Of a stretch of DNA of 59,092 nt, positions 58,971 through 59,092 are shown one piece after another. The DNA comes from Metabacillus bambusae. GTDB lineage: Bacteria > Bacillota > Bacilli > Bacillales > Bacillaceae. The position numbers and the translations under genes are program-made. How positions within the stretch are numbered: the stretch's first letter is position 1; each line of letters begins with the position of its first letter. Where the stretch lies: the NCBI RefSeq assembly GCF_017497975.1, contig NZ_JAGDEL010000031.1, positions 1-59,092 of the forward strand. The letters are read 5' to 3'. The notes under the pieces are model-generated. The model saw nothing but the letters and a program-made list of their open reading frames with translations. It had not been told where the DNA came from and did no database searches.

Positions 58971-58985
58971 TCTTTGAAAACTAAA
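58971..58985 (+). promoter_or_regulatory. rRNA leader boxA-like antitermination signal
   Basis: TCTTTGAAAACTAAAC matches the boxA region that precedes Bacillus rRNA genes. A GTACTATATAGTAC palindrome follows at 59030-59043. Confidence 0.65.
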
Positions 58986-59067
58986 CAAAACCAAGCGTGC
59001 CAACGTTAATTTTTAATTAACAAAACAACGTACTATATAGTACAAACTTATGAGCTATATCAAACAC

Positions 59068-59092
59068 TTTATTGGAGAGTTTGATCCTGGCT
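59068..59092 (+). rRNA. rrs: 16S rRNA, 5' end (partial)
   Basis: TTTATTGGAGAGTTTGATCC at the window end is the conserved start of Bacillus 16S rRNA. The gene continues beyond the window. It lies on the same strand as the rRNA operon that enters at position 1. Confidence 0.93.

Overview
The window is about 59 kb of a low-GC, endospore-forming Firmicute, family Bacillaceae (Bacillus/Metabacillus-like). Evidence is the near-complete gene-by-gene match to the origin-proximal rrnA-to-rrnJ interval of Bacillus subtilis (csfB ... lysS), the many sporulation genes (csfB, yabG, sspF, spoVG, fin, spoVT, yabP, yabQ, spoIIE), and sporulation sigma-factor promoters readable upstream of them. All protein genes except abrB are on the + strand. 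The window opens inside the 3' end of a 23S rRNA gene followed by 5S rRNA, and closes at the first bases of the 16S gene of the next rRNA operon. It is therefore the block between two co-oriented rRNA operons.

Layout. 1-1000: 23S end, 5S, terminator, then a duplicated and decayed second 5S/terminator unit interrupted by a structured repeat. 1145-8909: csfB, yaaO, tmk, darA, yaaR, holB, ricT, yabA, trmN6, yazA, rsmI (nucleotide supply, replication clamp loading and initiation control, RNA modification, Y-complex). 9152-10144: abrB on the minus strand with tandem Spo0A boxes, then a 700-bp gap with more Spo0A-like boxes and a strong orphan terminator. 10145-18555: metG, yabD, yabE, rnmV, rsmA, yabG, veg, sspF. 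18937-30817: ispE, purR, ridA, spoVG, glmU, prs, ctc, pth, fin, mfd. 31103-37434: spoVT, yabM, yabN, rqcP, yabP, yabQ, divIC, yabR. 37775-38033: tRNA-Met and tRNA-Glu. 38285-49556: spoIIE, yabS, yabT, tilS, hpt, ftsH, coaX, hslO, yacD. 49664-58426: cysK, the folate operon pabB-pabA-pabC-folP-folB-folK-yazB-dusB, and lysS. 58427-59092: a mosaic repeat, then the promoter and leader of the next rRNA operon.

The genes are conserved; the unusual content is between them. At least thirteen intergenic repeats belong to two related families (called A and B here). All are in the same orientation as the genes. In six family A copies a central hairpin keeps perfectly paired arms exactly 21 bases apart although the arm sequence differs in five ways (compensatory changes), so a folded structure appears to be maintained. 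Five copies that keep an AT-rich leader also carry a perfect DnaA box (TTATCCACA on the minus strand), and a sixth carries a one-mismatch version. Two further elements (18067-18206, 50712-50894) are MITE-like, with 12-bp terminal inverted repeats and perfect 8-bp target duplications. Two sporulation genes (fin and yabP) have inverted repeats that straddle their own -10 element and abut or overlap the ribosome binding site, an arrangement that could silence read-through mRNA. Gene starts were set by ribosome binding sites and homologue N-termini; folB and yabE may use non-canonical ATC/ATT starts.
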